Positions 20,560 through 30,640 of a stretch of DNA of 64,000 nucleotides are shown one piece after another. The DNA lies in contig NZ_CP112932.1 in assembly GCF_034366785.1 (NCBI RefSeq), forward strand, positions 434,001-498,000, in the 5' to 3' direction. The DNA is from Candidatus Trichorickettsia mobilis (lineage in GTDB: Bacteria; Pseudomonadota; Alphaproteobacteria; Rickettsiales; Rickettsiaceae). Under the pieces are notes generated by a model. That model was not told the DNA's origin and searched no databases. It worked only from the letters and a program-made list of their open reading frames with translations. Made by a program: the position numbers and the translations under genes. The stretch's first letter is position 1. Each line of letters starts with the position of its first letter.

Positions 20560-20659
20560 TTGAATTATGGTACGCCAATTTTACAAACTTTGGCTATGTG
20601 CTCACGTAGTAATCACTGCTTGCACAGCCTTGCTTTGAAATTAACACACCATAATTCAA
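20560..20659. repeat. 100-bp inverted repeat between tuf and rpsJ
   Basis: TTGAATTATGGT at 20560-20571 is the exact inverse of ACCATAATTCAA at 20648-20659. The interior shares TGTGCTCACGTA and a TCAAATTAA-like block with the copy at 28566-28656. Because it lies in the transcript between tuf and the ribosomal genes it could form a hairpin that separates expression of the two, which is inference. There is no T-run behind it, so it is not a classical terminator. Confidence 0.6.
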
Positions 20660-20738
20660 TTGAGCGACGTTATACATAATACGAGAACATTATCCAAATA
20701 CTAAATACTCTCTACAATCAAATTTTTACAAACAGCTT

Positions 20739-21923
20739 TTATTTAACAATCTTTGACACCACACCAGCGCCAACTGTTCTACCACCTTCACGAATCGCAA
20801 ACCGTAGCCCTTCATCCATAGCAACCGGAGCAATTAACTTAATAACCAAACTAGTATTATCTCCAGGCATTATCATCTCTTTACCAGCCGGCATTGCCAC
20901 TTCTCCAGTAACATCAGTAGTTCTAAAATAAAATTGTGGACGATAATTATTGAAAAATGGCGTATGACGACCACCTTCTTCTTTAGTCAAAACATAAATT
21001 TCAGCTTCAAATTCAGTATGTGGAGTTATACTACCAGGTTTAGCCAACACTTGCCCTCTAAACACATCTTCTCTTTTAGTACCACGCAATAATATACCAG
21101 CATTATCCCCAGCTTCTCCCCGATCCAGCAGTTTTTTAAACATCTCAATACCGGTACAAGTGGTTTTTTGCGTATCCCTTATCCCAACAATCTCAACTTC
21201 TTCACCAACCTTGATCACACCTTTTTCAATTCTACCGGTAACAACAGTACCTCTTCCAGAAATTGAAAAAACATCCTCTATTGGCATTAAAAATGGACGC
21301 TCTATATCACGCTCTGGTTGCGGTATATATTCATCAACTACCTTCATCAACTCTCTAATTGCTGCTTCTCCCTCAGGCTTACCTTCTAAGGCTTGAAGAG
21401 CAGAACCTCTAATAACCGGAATTTCATCACCAGGGAATTTATACATCGACAACAATTCTCTAACTTCCATCTCAACTAAATCCAACAACTCTGGATCATC
21501 GACCATATCAACTTTATTTAAAAACACCACCAAAGAAGGCACACCTACTTGTCGAGCTAAAACAATATGCTCTCTTGTTTGCGGCATTGGACCGTCAGCA
21601 GCAGAAACCACTAATATAGCCCCATCCATCTGCGCCGCACCAGTAATCATATTCTTAACATAGTCAGCATGACCAGGACAATCCACATGAGCATAGTGTC
21701 TATAAGGAGTTTGATATTCAACGTGCGCCGTGGAAATCGTTATCCCTCTTTCTCTTTCTTCTGGAGCCGCATCTATCTCATCATATTTAGTAGCTTTTGC
21801 TCCTCCATCCTTTGCTAAAACCATAGTGATAGCAGCAGTCAAAGAAGTTTTTCCATGGTCAACGTGACCTATAGTTCCTATATTACAATGCGGCTTGACA
21901 CGCTCAAATTTTTCTTTTGCCAT
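20739..21923 (-). CDS. tuf: Elongation factor Tu
   Basis: 394 residues, full length. The G1 motif GHVDHGKT is at residues 19-26, followed by [12 protein letters not shown] (G3) and NKVDMVDD (G4). It delivers aminoacyl-tRNA to the ribosome. Only this copy is in the window. The ATG is preceded by AGGGAG, a strong ribosome-binding site. It lies downstream of tRNA-Gly and tRNA-Tyr on the same strand, the tRNA-tuf arrangement common in bacteria, and upstream of rpsJ. Confidence 0.99.
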   Translation of the reverse strand: MAKEKFERVKPHCNIGTIGHVDHGKTSLTAAITMVLAKDGGAKATKYDEIDAAPEERERGITISTAHVEYQTPYRHYAHVDCPGHADYVKNMITGAAQMDGAILVVSAADGPMPQTREHIVLARQVGVPSLVVFLNKVDMVDDPELLDLVEMEVRELLSMYKFPGDEIPVIRGSALQALEGKPEGEAAIRELMKVVDEYIPQPERDIERPFLMPIEDVFSISGRGTVVTGRIEKGVIKVGEEVEIVGIRDTQKTTCTGIEMFKKLLDRGEAGDNAGILLRGTKREDVFRGQVLAKPGSITPHTEFEAEIYVLTKEEGGRHTPFFNNYRPQFYFRTTDVTGEVAMPAGKEMIMPGDNTSLVIKLIAPVAMDEGLRFAIREGGRTVGAGVVSKIVK

Positions 21924-21970
21924 ATTATCTCCCTAGCATTTCAAAAATAATTTAATCAAACATTTACTAT

Positions 21971-22000
21971 ATTATATCTACAAATTTTACACAACATCAA
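21971..22000 (-). promoter_or_regulatory. Probable sigma-70-type promoter of tuf
   Basis: On the minus strand TTGATG (22000-21995) and a perfect TATAAT (21976-21971) are 18 bp apart, about 45 bp before the tuf start and just after the 3' end of tRNA-Gly. Tuf could therefore be transcribed independently of the tRNAs as well as by read-through. Confidence 0.6.
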
Positions 22001-22017
22001 AGCAATTAAAATCTACT

Positions 22018-22091
<74 letters not shown>

Positions 22092-22333
22092 TTATATACA
22101 GCTTACGAGTAGACTATATGACAGCAGATTTAAACAAAAGCCGACAGAACTTATCCACAATAAATCTTAGAAAAAAAACAGACCATACCAGCTCGATACT
22201 TAGACCTTATATCCTAATCTCACTACGTTGACAAATAATTTTGCAACAAGCAGCTTTTATTTCTTTAAAAATTATCAGCCTCTCATGAACTTAACACTTT
22301 ATTTCTTTCAAAAAATGTATGATCATAATTATA

Positions 22334-22491
22334 GAAAGTGTTCGCTGAACTGTATTAAATTGTTATTATGAGCACACAGCCAAAGCAATCCAAAAAGACT
22401 TACTATCTTACAAACTGGATTGTCACAATTATTAACACAACCTTAACTCAGACGTATTTTACTTAATTAACACAACTTATTCAACACTCTC
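22334..22491. repeat. Degenerate full-length copy of the GAGAGTGTT miniature element
   Basis: The gap between the two tRNA genes (22092-22578) holds this 158-bp unit, the same length as the intact copy at 33183-33340. The left end GAAAGTGTTCGCTGAACTG and the right end ACAACTTATTCAACACTCTC are decayed forms of the terminal inverted repeats, and the internal CAAAGCAATCC / GGATTG blocks are also recognisable. The 8-bp flanks no longer match clearly. No coding frame is supported in the gap. Confidence 0.75.
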
Positions 22492-22578
22492 TAAATCACA
22501 CAATCATATACAAAGAATAATTAAAAGCTTAACTTATTATTTATACATAAAGCTAAACAGCATATATATAATACACAC

Positions 22579-22664
22579 TGGTGGAGGGAGAAGGATTTGA
22601 ACCTTCGTACGCTCACGCGGGCAGATTTACAGTCTGCTGCCATTGACCACTCGGCCACCCCTCC
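22579..22664 (-). tRNA. tRNA-Tyr (anticodon GTA)
   Basis: Minus-strand tRNA of 86 bases with a long variable arm and encoded CCA (22581-22579). The 5' end is GGAGGGG, the anticodon loop sits in CAGACT-GTA-AATCTG, and the T arm is GAAGG-TTCAAAT-CCTTC. It lies upstream of tRNA-Gly and tuf on the same strand. Confidence 0.97.
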
Positions 22665-22864
22665 AAAACTGCATACACACAAACAAACTAACCGCACAAG
22701 GCGTTAGACCTTAAATATGTCTAGTATAAAGATTTTTTATAGTTTATAAATTCTTACTTTTATTTTTCTTTTAAGTAAAATATAAACCACCTAATAAGCT
22801 GTAAGTTTTTATAGTAAATACTTACCTCTGTCAAGAAATAAATACGAGTAACCGATAAATCCAT

Positions 22865-23650
22865 ATGACTAATAATCAGCATTCAAAAACACTTGCAAAA
22901 TCCTACTATATGTACGGTAAACATCCAGTACTGGCAGCGTTGAACAATCAACATCGAAATGTTGAACAACTATTCTGTGATCAAGAATTTTTTAATATTC
23001 ACAAAAAAATAATTAGCTCTTATAAATACGAAATAGTAACAAATCATAATTTAAATCAATTCCTAAAACAACCATGTAATCATCAAGGTATCATCGCAAA
23101 AGTTCAGAGTGTTTTTTGCAATAATATTGATGACTTAGTTTTTACAGATAATAGCAAACTAGTAATACTTGATCAAATTACCGACCCACAAAATATAGGA
23201 TCAATAATACGTAGCGCTGCCGCTTTTGGCATTCAAGCGATCATCATGCCCACTCACCATACTCCAGACGAAAATGCTACAATTGCCAAAGCTGCTTCTG
23301 GAGCACTAGAATTTGTTAAAATAGTGAAAGTTACTAACTTACAGCAAATTATGAAAACTCTTAAAAACCTTGGTTTTTGGATTATTGGTTTTGACGGTAA
23401 CACTACAGAATATCCTCGAGATAATTTATTTACAGGAAAAATAATTATGGTTTTTGGCTCTGAAGACACCGGAATGCGACGACTCACAGCAGAAACATGC
23501 GACTATCTTATTAAAATCCCGATATCAAAAAACATAGAAAGTTTAAACGTTGCCAACGCCGCTACAATAGCATTTTATTTATCTTGTTCTATACCTCTTG
23601 AACTTCAAGAGTTGGGGTGTCGAACTTCGGATTTGCGCGTGCTCACATAG
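22865..23650 (+). CDS. TrmH/RlmB-family (SpoU) RNA 2'-O-methyltransferase with repeat-derived C-terminus
   Basis: 261 residues. An N-terminal substrate-binding domain starts YMYGKHPVLAALNNQ, then a SPOUT domain carries the three family motifs: DQITDPQNIGSIIRSAAAFG (about 100-119), FGSEDTGMRRLT and IPISKNIESLNVANAATIAF. It would methylate a ribose in rRNA or tRNA; RlmB (23S G2251) is the closest guess but substrate cannot be read from sequence. Residues 243-261 and the TAG stop are supplied by a palindromic repeat at 23591-23713, so the original C-terminus was probably replaced or extended. The SPOUT core appears complete before that point. Confidence 0.93.
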   Translation: MTNNQHSKTLAKSYYMYGKHPVLAALNNQHRNVEQLFCDQEFFNIHKKIISSYKYEIVTNHNLNQFLKQPCNHQGIIAKVQSVFCNNIDDLVFTDNSKLVILDQITDPQNIGSIIRSAAAFGIQAIIMPTHHTPDENATIAKAASGALEFVKIVKVTNLQQIMKTLKNLGFWIIGFDGNTTEYPRDNLFTGKIIMVFGSEDTGMRRLTAETCDYLIKIPISKNIESLNVANAATIAFYLSCSIPLELQELGCRTSDLRVLT

Positions 23651-23713
23651 CATATCTATGCTGCGCTCGCTCACCTCTCGTTCTCCTTGCAACTCTTGAA
23701 GTTGAAGAGGTAT
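23591..23713. repeat. Palindromic element forming the 3' end of the TrmH-type gene
   Basis: ATACCTCTTGAACTTCAAGAGTTG (first 20 bases shown within 23591-23614) is mirrored at 23690-23713 with one mismatch, 24-bp arms on a 123-bp unit. It contains a further small hairpin around GCATATCTATGC. The reading frame of the methyltransferase enters it in frame for 19 codons and stops at a TAG inside. This matches the known behaviour of rickettsial palindromic elements, which can be carried inside coding genes. Confidence 0.75.
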
Positions 23714-23767
23714 ACAGAAATAGATGAAAGAAGCTGTGGATTTTAAATAAAATATACTAAAATAATC

Positions 23768-25834
23768 ATGCATAAAACCTATCTTAATCTAGACATTAAT
23801 AATCTTTCAGACTCTGAAGCTGAAATAATCTTGCTTGAACTCAGTAATGAAATCCTAAGACATAACCAAGCTTATCATCAAGAAAATGCTCCTATTATTT
23901 CTGATACTGAATATGATTTACTATTTAATTTATATGTTGCCCTTGAGCAAAAATTTCCTAATTTAGCTCCATCTAACAGTCCAACAAAACAAGTTGGCTT
24001 TACTCCACAAGAAAAATTTGCCAAAGTTGAACATTCTATACCGATGTTATCATTAAGCAATGCTTTCACCGCCCAAGACATTACGGATTTTACTCTACGC
24101 ATTCAAAAATTTTTAAATATCGACTATTTTCCGGCAATTTTCTGTGAACCAAAAATTGATGGATTATCATTCACAGCTATTTATAAGAATGGTACACTGG
24201 TAACTGGTGCCACTAGAGGTAATGGGATGGTCGGCGAAGATATTACCAATAATTTGAAGACCATTCAATATCTACCCCATCAATTGATCTCCGCTCCAGA
24301 AATTTTAGAAGTACGAGGCGAAGTTTATCTAAGCAAAGATGATTTTGCCAACTTAAATCAACAGCAAGTCACTGCCAATGCTACAAAATTTGCCAATCCA
24401 AGAAATGTAGCTGCCGGTTCACTAAGACAACTCGACCCAGCAATTACCGCAACCAGACCATTACGATATTTTATTTATGCTATCGGGACTTGCAGTACTG
24501 AGATTGCCGAGTCACAACAAGAGCTTCTACAAAAACTGCTACAATTGGGCTTTATGGTTAATGATCTCCAAAAATTAGCCAATTCTGAAGTAGAGTTGCT
24601 TGAATTTTACCAGCAATTAAACCAAAGTCGAGCTGATCTGCCATATGAAATCGATGGTGTAGTTTATAAACTTAATTCCTTTGCCTTGCAAAAACGAATG
24701 GGATTTATTAATCGAGCTCCAAGATTTGCTATTGCTCATAAATTCCCGGCAATAATTGGTAAAACTAAACTATTATCAATTACTATTCAAGTTGGTCGCA
24801 CTGGAGCGCTAACTCCCGTTGCAGAGCTAGAGCCTATCGCTATTGGCGGAGTTATAGTTTCGCGAGCAAGCTTACATAATTATCAAGAAATCATTAAAAA
24901 AGACATTCGTATTAATGATTATGTATATTTAGAAAGAGCTGGAGATGTAATTCCATATATTACCAGCGTTGACTTAAGCAGCCGCTCACTAGATACAATT
25001 AAATTCTCTTTTCCGCTCTCTTGCCCATCATGTCATAGTCATTTATTTTATAACGAGCAAGATGCTATTATTAAGTGCGACAATCATCTAAATTGCCCTG
25101 CTCAGAATCATGAACGTATTTGTCATTTCGTCTCAAAGGAAGCGCTAGATATTGATGGCCTTGGCAAAAAACAAGTGTTATTTCTAATAGAGCATAAATT
25201 CATTAACAATCCAGTAGATATATTTCATTTGACAGCTTACAATAGATTAGAGAATCTAGCTGGCTGGGGAGTAAAATCAGTACAAAATCTTCTTGATAAT
25301 ATTAAAAACGCTGCGGCTAATGTTACACTCAATCGATTTATTTATGCTCTTGGCATTAATCATATCGGTAGCGTTAATGCCAAACTATTAGCTAAAGAAT
25401 TTATAACTGCCCAAAAATTTTTACAAGCAATGGAGCGATTGGTTGCTGGCAATCAAGAAATTTACAATCAGTTAAATAATCTTGAAGGCATAGGTGATAA
25501 AATTCTCGTTGATATTATCAAGTTTTTTGGCGTCAAAGAAAATATTGATATTATTCAACAATTACTCAAAATATTAACTATTCATGATTATATTGATGCG
25601 ACCACTCAGACTATTTTAACCGGAAAAACCATAGTATTTACTGGTTCATTAACTATCTCTAGAGCAGAAGCAAAAGCCACTGCCGAACGTATGGGAGCTA
25701 AGGTAACTAATTCCATATCGACTTTAACTGACATAGTAGTAGCCGGGAATGATGCTGGCAGTAAATTAAAAAAAGCCAATGAACTTGGACTAAAAATCAT
25801 TGACGAGGATGAATGGAAGCACCTAATCACCTAA
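23768..25834 (+). CDS. ligA: NAD-dependent DNA ligase
   Basis: 688 residues, full length. The adenylation domain has the catalytic lysine in EPKIDG at residue 129. An OB domain follows, then a Cys4 zinc finger (Cys419, 422, 437, 443), helix-hairpin-helix repeats around DGLGKKQV and LEGIGDKI, and a C-terminal BRCT domain (about 605-688, [16 protein letters not shown]). It seals nicks in replication and repair. Its last 22 bp overlap the start of the aminopeptidase gene, suggesting co-transcription. Confidence 0.98.
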   Translation: MHKTYLNLDINNLSDSEAEIILLELSNEILRHNQAYHQENAPIISDTEYDLLFNLYVALEQKFPNLAPSNSPTKQVGFTPQEKFAKVEHSIPMLSLSNAFTAQDITDFTLRIQKFLNIDYFPAIFCEPKIDGLSFTAIYKNGTLVTGATRGNGMVGEDITNNLKTIQYLPHQLISAPEILEVRGEVYLSKDDFANLNQQQVTANATKFANPRNVAAGSLRQLDPAITATRPLRYFIYAIGTCSTEIAESQQELLQKLLQLGFMVNDLQKLANSEVELLEFYQQLNQSRADLPYEIDGVVYKLNSFALQKRMGFINRAPRFAIAHKFPAIIGKTKLLSITIQVGRTGALTPVAELEPIAIGGVIVSRASLHNYQEIIKKDIRINDYVYLERAGDVIPYITSVDLSSRSLDTIKFSFPLSCPSCHSHLFYNEQDAIIKCDNHLNCPAQNHERICHFVSKEALDIDGLGKKQVLFLIEHKFINNPVDIFHLTAYNRLENLAGWGVKSVQNLLDNIKNAAANVTLNRFIYALGINHIGSVNAKLLAKEFITAQKFLQAMERLVAGNQEIYNQLNNLEGIGDKILVDIIKFFGVKENIDIIQQLLKILTIHDYIDATTQTILTGKTIVFTGSLTISRAEAKATAERMGAKVTNSISTLTDIVVAGNDAGSKLKKANELGLKIIDEDEWKHLIT

Positions 25835-27582
25835 AAAGCAGCATTGAACAACGTATTAGCACTCTCAGAGAATTGTTAAAAGAGCGTGAGTTATATGGTT
25901 ACCTTATCCCTAGCAGCGATGAATATCTGAACGAATATGTGCCAGCCTATGCTAGGCGATTAGAATATATTTCAGGATTCACCGGCTCGAATGGTTTAGC
26001 TATAATCATGGAAGATAAAGCATTATTTTTCACCGATGGCCGTTATCTAGAACAAAGCAAACGCGAATTGGATTTAGAACTCTTTCAAATTTTTGATCAA
26101 AAAGATTTAAGCAATTTTACCTGGTCAAATTTTGTACCTGTTAATACTGACAGTATTAAATGTAAAATTGGCTATGACCCCAAATTATTTTCTACTAAAA
26201 CTCTTAAAAATTTTTCTGGGTTACCATTAGAACCAGGTTCAAGATCATCTATTAATTTAATTGATCAAATATGGATCGACCAAGCACCAAAGCCCTCTTC
26301 TCCAATTTACACTTACGAGCTAGAATTTACTGGAGAAAGTCACGAATCAAAGCTAAATCGTTGTCGGCAATTTTTAAACAAATATTCTGCCGAAAGTATG
26401 ATACTTACAGCAACAGATTCTATTTGCTGGTTATTAAATCTTAGAGCTACAGACGTCGAATTCTCACCATTAATGTTAAGTATAGCTATAGTCAGTCAAG
26501 ATAAAACCTATCTATTTGTTGATGTTGAACGCATTGAACATGAGGTCATAGAGCAGAGACCAGAGCTGGAATTACTACCTGAAAGCTGTTTGCCTCAAAT
26601 TATCTCAGGACTCACAGAAAAAATTCTAATTGATGAAGCCTCTGCCTCAAGCTTTGTAATCAGCTTGTTACAAGGTAAAAAAACACAAGCTATTAGCGAT
26701 CCTTGTCAATTATGGAAAGCTTGTAAAAATGACTGTGAAATTAATCACGCCAAGGAGGCGCACATAAAAGATGCGGTAGCAGTATGTGAATTCCTGGCTT
26801 ATCTCAGTACTGCTACAAATTTACCACAATCTACCGAATATCAGCTGGCATTACATTTAACCAATCTCAGAAAATTACAACCAGGATATGTAATGGATAG
26901 TTTCCCCACTATTTGTGGGTTTCAAGAAAATAGCGCCATAATTCATTATCGTGCTACACCAGAGCATACCAAATACATCAGCAGTAGCGGAATATTATTG
27001 ATTGACTCAGGCGGTCAATATCTTGGAGCTACTACTGATATTACTAGGACAATTACCATCGGCATTCCGACTCAGGAGCAAAAAAAACGATATACTCAAG
27101 TACTTAAAGGACATTTAGCACTAGCAAACATAAAATTCCCCAATAATATTACCGGCGCAAATTTGGATGTGCTTGCTCGACAATTTTTATGGGCCGATTA
27201 TCAAGATTATGCTCATGGTACCGGACATGGTGTCGGCAATTTTTTAAATGTTCATGAAGGACCACAAAGTATTAATTTACGCAATAATGTCGCACTACAG
27301 CCAGGCATGATTATTTCCAATGAACCTGGATATTATGTAGCAAATGCATTTGGCATTAGAATTGAAAATCTAATATATGTCAAAAAAACAACAGATGACC
27401 GCTATCTTGAGTTTGAAGCTTTAACCTTAGTACCTTATGCAAAAGCATTAATTGATTTAGAGTTAATAACTAAAGAAGAAATAATGCAGATAAATAGTTA
27501 TTATGAAAAAATTTATAATTTAGTTTATCCTTTACTTTCAACTGAGGCACAAGAATGGTTGCTTGCACAATATATCTCGTAA
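25813..27582 (+). CDS. Xaa-Pro aminopeptidase (M24B family)
   Basis: 589 residues, the long three-domain form of aminopeptidase P rather than the 440-residue E. coli type. Two creatinase-like N-terminal domains precede the pita-bread catalytic domain (about 310-530). Metal ligands are visible as Asp398 and Asp409 (IDSGG...TTDIT), His472 (HGTGHGVG), Glu504 (NEPGYY) and Glu518 (RIEN). It removes N-terminal residues before proline, useful for peptide-derived amino acids. The gene starts inside the ligA 3' end. A lone element end (GAGAGTGTTTAACAAAC) lies just downstream at 27619. Confidence 0.95.
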   Translation: MEAPNHLKSSIEQRISTLRELLKERELYGYLIPSSDEYLNEYVPAYARRLEYISGFTGSNGLAIIMEDKALFFTDGRYLEQSKRELDLELFQIFDQKDLSNFTWSNFVPVNTDSIKCKIGYDPKLFSTKTLKNFSGLPLEPGSRSSINLIDQIWIDQAPKPSSPIYTYELEFTGESHESKLNRCRQFLNKYSAESMILTATDSICWLLNLRATDVEFSPLMLSIAIVSQDKTYLFVDVERIEHEVIEQRPELELLPESCLPQIISGLTEKILIDEASASSFVISLLQGKKTQAISDPCQLWKACKNDCEINHAKEAHIKDAVAVCEFLAYLSTATNLPQSTEYQLALHLTNLRKLQPGYVMDSFPTICGFQENSAIIHYRATPEHTKYISSSGILLIDSGGQYLGATTDITRTITIGIPTQEQKKRYTQVLKGHLALANIKFPNNITGANLDVLARQFLWADYQDYAHGTGHGVGNFLNVHEGPQSINLRNNVALQPGMIISNEPGYYVANAFGIRIENLIYVKKTTDDRYLEFEALTLVPYAKALIDLELITKEEIMQINSYYEKIYNLVYPLLSTEAQEWLLAQYIS

Positions 27583-27713
27583 ATTAAATATATCTTTGAT
27601 CTTCTTACAAGGAAACATGAGAGTGTTTAACAAACTATAGAGCGCAGATGTCAGAGTTGAATATATCTTGAACTTAAGTAATGATCCTTTTAGATAAGTC
27701 AGTTTTTATATGA

Positions 27714-28499
27714 CTAAGTTAATTCGTAGTGACAGTCAACAGATTTAACACAGCTTATTGAATCACGCTTAGATAAGATTTTGTGTACCAGTTTTAATAA
27801 ATCTGCATATGCTTGTTCAAGAAGAAGTGTATTTGCAGAACTTAATACTAATGATGTACCACATTGATCATCTTTTTTGAAAGGATAGCTTCCCATTTCA
27901 ATATCAGGGTATTTATTTTGTAAGTCAGCAAAGTCGGTTGCAATGATATTTTCTCCAATCATAATATCAATATATTTGCTAATAATTGGGTTACCATGTT
28001 TTAAGGTAGACAATACTTGCTCAAACATAGAGTGCATTATATTAGGTACTCCAGCCATTACATAAATATTTTCAACAATAAATCCAGGTGCTCCTGATAT
28101 ATTATTGTCAATTAATTTACAACCATGAGGAAGAAAAGCCATTTTTTCTACAGCTTGGTTAAATGGCTGGTTATGGAGAACGCAAAATTTCCTAATTACA
28201 TTTTCTGCTAGAGGATTTAACTCGATAGATAAGTTCAATGCAGTAGCAATAGCTACAGTTGTGATATCATCATGAGTAGGTCCGATACCACCTGTAGTAA
28301 ATATATAATCGTATTGGCTTTTAAGAGCTAATACGGTATCAATAATCATTTTTTGTGTATCAGATATAATTCTAACTTCAGATAGTTTAATTCCTATCTC
28401 AGTTAATTTTTTAGCAATATAAAGCACATTTATATCTTGGATTCTGCCAGATAAAATTTCATTGCCTATAATAATAATTGCTGCTGTTGGATTTAACAT
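27714..28499 (-). CDS. MoCF-domain protein (CinA N-terminal type, stand-alone)
   Basis: 261 residues from the ATG at 28499. The frame stays open to 28643, but the extra N-terminus (48 residues) is unlike the family and partly overlaps the repeat at 28566-28656, so it is left out. The domain starts LNPTAAIIIIGNEILSGR and contains TTGGIGPTHDDITTVAIA, the MoaB/MogA-type molybdopterin-binding signature also found in CinA. There is no C-terminal CinA deamidase domain. In bacteria lacking molybdopterin synthesis such proteins are of uncertain function; nucleotide-linked pyrophosphatase activity is known for some CinA proteins. Confidence 0.88.
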   Translation of the reverse strand: MLNPTAAIIIIGNEILSGRIQDINVLYIAKKLTEIGIKLSEVRIISDTQKMIIDTVLALKSQYDYIFTTGGIGPTHDDITTVAIATALNLSIELNPLAENVIRKFCVLHNQPFNQAVEKMAFLPHGCKLIDNNISGAPGFIVENIYVMAGVPNIMHSMFEQVLSTLKHGNPIISKYIDIMIGENIIATDFADLQNKYPDIEMGSYPFKKDDQCGTSLVLSSANTLLLEQAYADLLKLVHKILSKRDSISCVKSVDCHYELT

Positions 28500-28565
28500 A
28501 ATAAAATAGGCGTATATTTGTGTATGAGAGAAAATATAACCTATTATAGTATATAGCTTCTCCAG

Positions 28566-28656
28566 TTGAATTATGGTACAGTAAATGCTTGCGTTTCGGT
28601 TGTGCTCACGTATAGCGTCGGTCGGTGAGCTAGTTGCTCTCAAATTAAAATGCTCA
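28566..28656. repeat. Second copy of the TTGAATTATGGTAC repeat
   Basis: TTGAATTATGGTAC at 28566-28579 and TGTGCTCACGTA at 28601-28612 match the copy between tuf and rpsJ (20560 onward), followed by a shared CTCAAATTAAAA block. The right arm is decayed. It lies upstream of the MoCF gene and creates the false N-terminal extension of that frame. The remaining gap to 28858 shows no gene. Confidence 0.5.
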
Positions 28657-28858
28657 ACCTGTGGTCGAATAAAGCTTTCTCGCGAAGAGTAAGTTTCTGA
28701 GGAGGTCTAACTAATATGTACAAGCTAGGATATTTAGATAAACAAAACTTTTTTATAAGAAGAACCTAAAATGCTGAGTGAGTATCACGTTAAAAGTACG
28801 TAATACTCATAAATTTCAGATCACTCTCAACATAATACTTACAAATTTACAAATATCA

Positions 28859-29596
28859 TTAATCACGTCTAACATTTCCAAAGAATCTGATTAAGTATAA
28901 GAACAGATTGATAAAATCTAAATATAAGGTAAAGGCTCCCATTATTGCCATTTTTTGTCCTAATTCCCCACCACCAGAAGTGTAGTACATAGATTTAAGC
29001 TTCTGAGTATCCCAAGCAATTAATCCCATAAAAATTCCAACTCCGATTAAAGAAGTAACAAAAGATATAGCTGGGCTATTAAAAAATATATTGACTAACG
29101 AAGCTAATATCAAACCAATTAGTCCCATCATTAAAAAAGAGCCAAATGAAGTTAAATCTTTTTGAGTAGTATAACCATACAAGCTCATAGCTCCAAATAG
29201 TGATGCACAAATAAATAAAGTGCGCGCAATAGATTCTCCAGTATAGACCAAGGCTAAAGAAGCTAATGACATACCGGTTAAGGCAGAATATACCCAGAAC
29301 AATATTTTAGTTGAGCTAAGACTTAACCTGCCCATACCCATAAAAAAGTAAAAAGCAATAGCTATGGGTGCTAACACAATTAACCAGCCAAAACCTGTAT
29401 TCCCTGTAAATTTACCTGCTGGAGAAAATGTGAACATTAATGCAGTTAATGACTCACTAGTAGCGACAGCAAAAGCCATAACCCCTGTTATCACTAACGC
29501 TATGGTCATGTAATTGTATATTTTAAGCATATATTCTCTGAGACCGGCATCATAGGTTTTTTGAGCCCCAGCGAAAGTTTTGGTATAGTCTATCAT
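28859..29596 (-). CDS. Bax inhibitor-1 / YccA-like integral membrane protein
   Basis: 245 residues with seven hydrophobic segments. Family features are the N-terminal YMLKIYNYMTIALVITGVMA, the middle STKILFWVYSALTGMSLAS and the C-terminal LYLDFINLFLYLIRFFG. BI-1 family proteins sit in the inner membrane; some members conduct calcium or interact with the FtsH protease, and their role in Rickettsiales is unknown. It stands alone, with 131 bp to ubiA upstream on the same strand. Confidence 0.93.
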   Translation of the reverse strand: MIDYTKTFAGAQKTYDAGLREYMLKIYNYMTIALVITGVMAFAVATSESLTALMFTFSPAGKFTGNTGFGWLIVLAPIAIAFYFFMGMGRLSLSSTKILFWVYSALTGMSLASLALVYTGESIARTLFICASLFGAMSLYGYTTQKDLTSFGSFLMMGLIGLILASLVNIFFNSPAISFVTSLIGVGIFMGLIAWDTQKLKSMYYTSGGGELGQKMAIMGAFTLYLDFINLFLYLIRFFGNVRRD

Positions 29597-29727
29597 AAGT
29601 TACCCCATGAGTTTTTGATAATTGTTACTGAATAATTTACTGATAGTAGTAAATATAGTGAGTAAAATACCTTTTTTCAAGAACATTTTATCTATAACTT
29701 AAATAATAAATATAAAACTAATATTTA

Positions 29728-30576
29728 TCAAATATTAACTATTGTTGATAGCGATAAAACTAAACCAACATAATTATTAATTTTGAATCTACTTAAACAA
29801 TTTTTGTAATTATAAATTTTTAAAGTAGAAACTTGCCATAGTAATAATCCTAAAGCAAAAACTATGATCAATAAATTTATCTGTTTCTGTGCTAGTGTAT
29901 TTGCCATAATAAACAGAATGATAAAGCTCAGATAACAACAATATAACCATAATTTATAATTTTTATGTTCCAATAATATTGCCATTGATTTGACTCCTAT
30001 TCTTTTATCATCTGGCAAATCCATAAAAGCGTAGATAATGTCATAGCCGATTGCCCACATACAACATGCTAAATACATTATTAGCGCCGGTAATTCAATC
30101 GTATCTGCAATGCTTGCGTAAGCAATTAAAGCCCCAAAATTGAAAGTGATACCGAGAAATACTTGCGGAAAATTAGTTATTCGCTTCATTAATGGATAGA
30201 AAATAATTAACACTATGGCGAGATACCCTAAATAAATCGCGGTATTGCTCAGAGTGAATAAAATAGATAAACAAATTATTGATAAAGCTAGCAAAAAAAG
30301 AATAGCCGTTGTTTGATCTAAAGATTTATTAGCAAGCGGACGGTTTTTGGTGCGCTGGACTTCTTTATCAATTTTTTGATCGAATAAATCGTTAATAATA
30401 CAACCGGCGCCTCTAGTAAGCACGCTACCGATAAAAAATATCGGTAATAATTTTAGATCATCTAATGAATTACTAGCTAATATCAACCCATAATATGCTG
30501 GGAAAAATACTAGTAAATATCCAGTAGGACTATGAAATCTGGCGAGCTGAAACAATAGTATAATTTTATTTCGCAT
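29728..30576 (-). CDS. ubiA: 4-hydroxybenzoate polyprenyltransferase
   Basis: 282 residues, multi-spanning. The two Asp-rich prenyl-diphosphate-binding motifs are present: NDLFDQKID at 62-70 and DLPDDKRIGVKS near 185. It attaches the polyprenyl tail to 4-hydroxybenzoate in ubiquinone synthesis in the inner membrane. It is divergent from valS with a 64-bp shared promoter region. Confidence 0.96.
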   Translation of the reverse strand: MRNKIILLFQLARFHSPTGYLLVFFPAYYGLILASNSLDDLKLLPIFFIGSVLTRGAGCIINDLFDQKIDKEVQRTKNRPLANKSLDQTTAILFLLALSIICLSILFTLSNTAIYLGYLAIVLIIFYPLMKRITNFPQVFLGITFNFGALIAYASIADTIELPALIMYLACCMWAIGYDIIYAFMDLPDDKRIGVKSMAILLEHKNYKLWLYCCYLSFIILFIMANTLAQKQINLLIIVFALGLLLWQVSTLKIYNYKNCLSRFKINNYVGLVLSLSTIVNI

Positions 30577-30640
30577 TTTTATGATTAATATAGTATATAT
30601 TTGATGATTTTCGCTAATTTTAACTTAATTTACTGATGCT

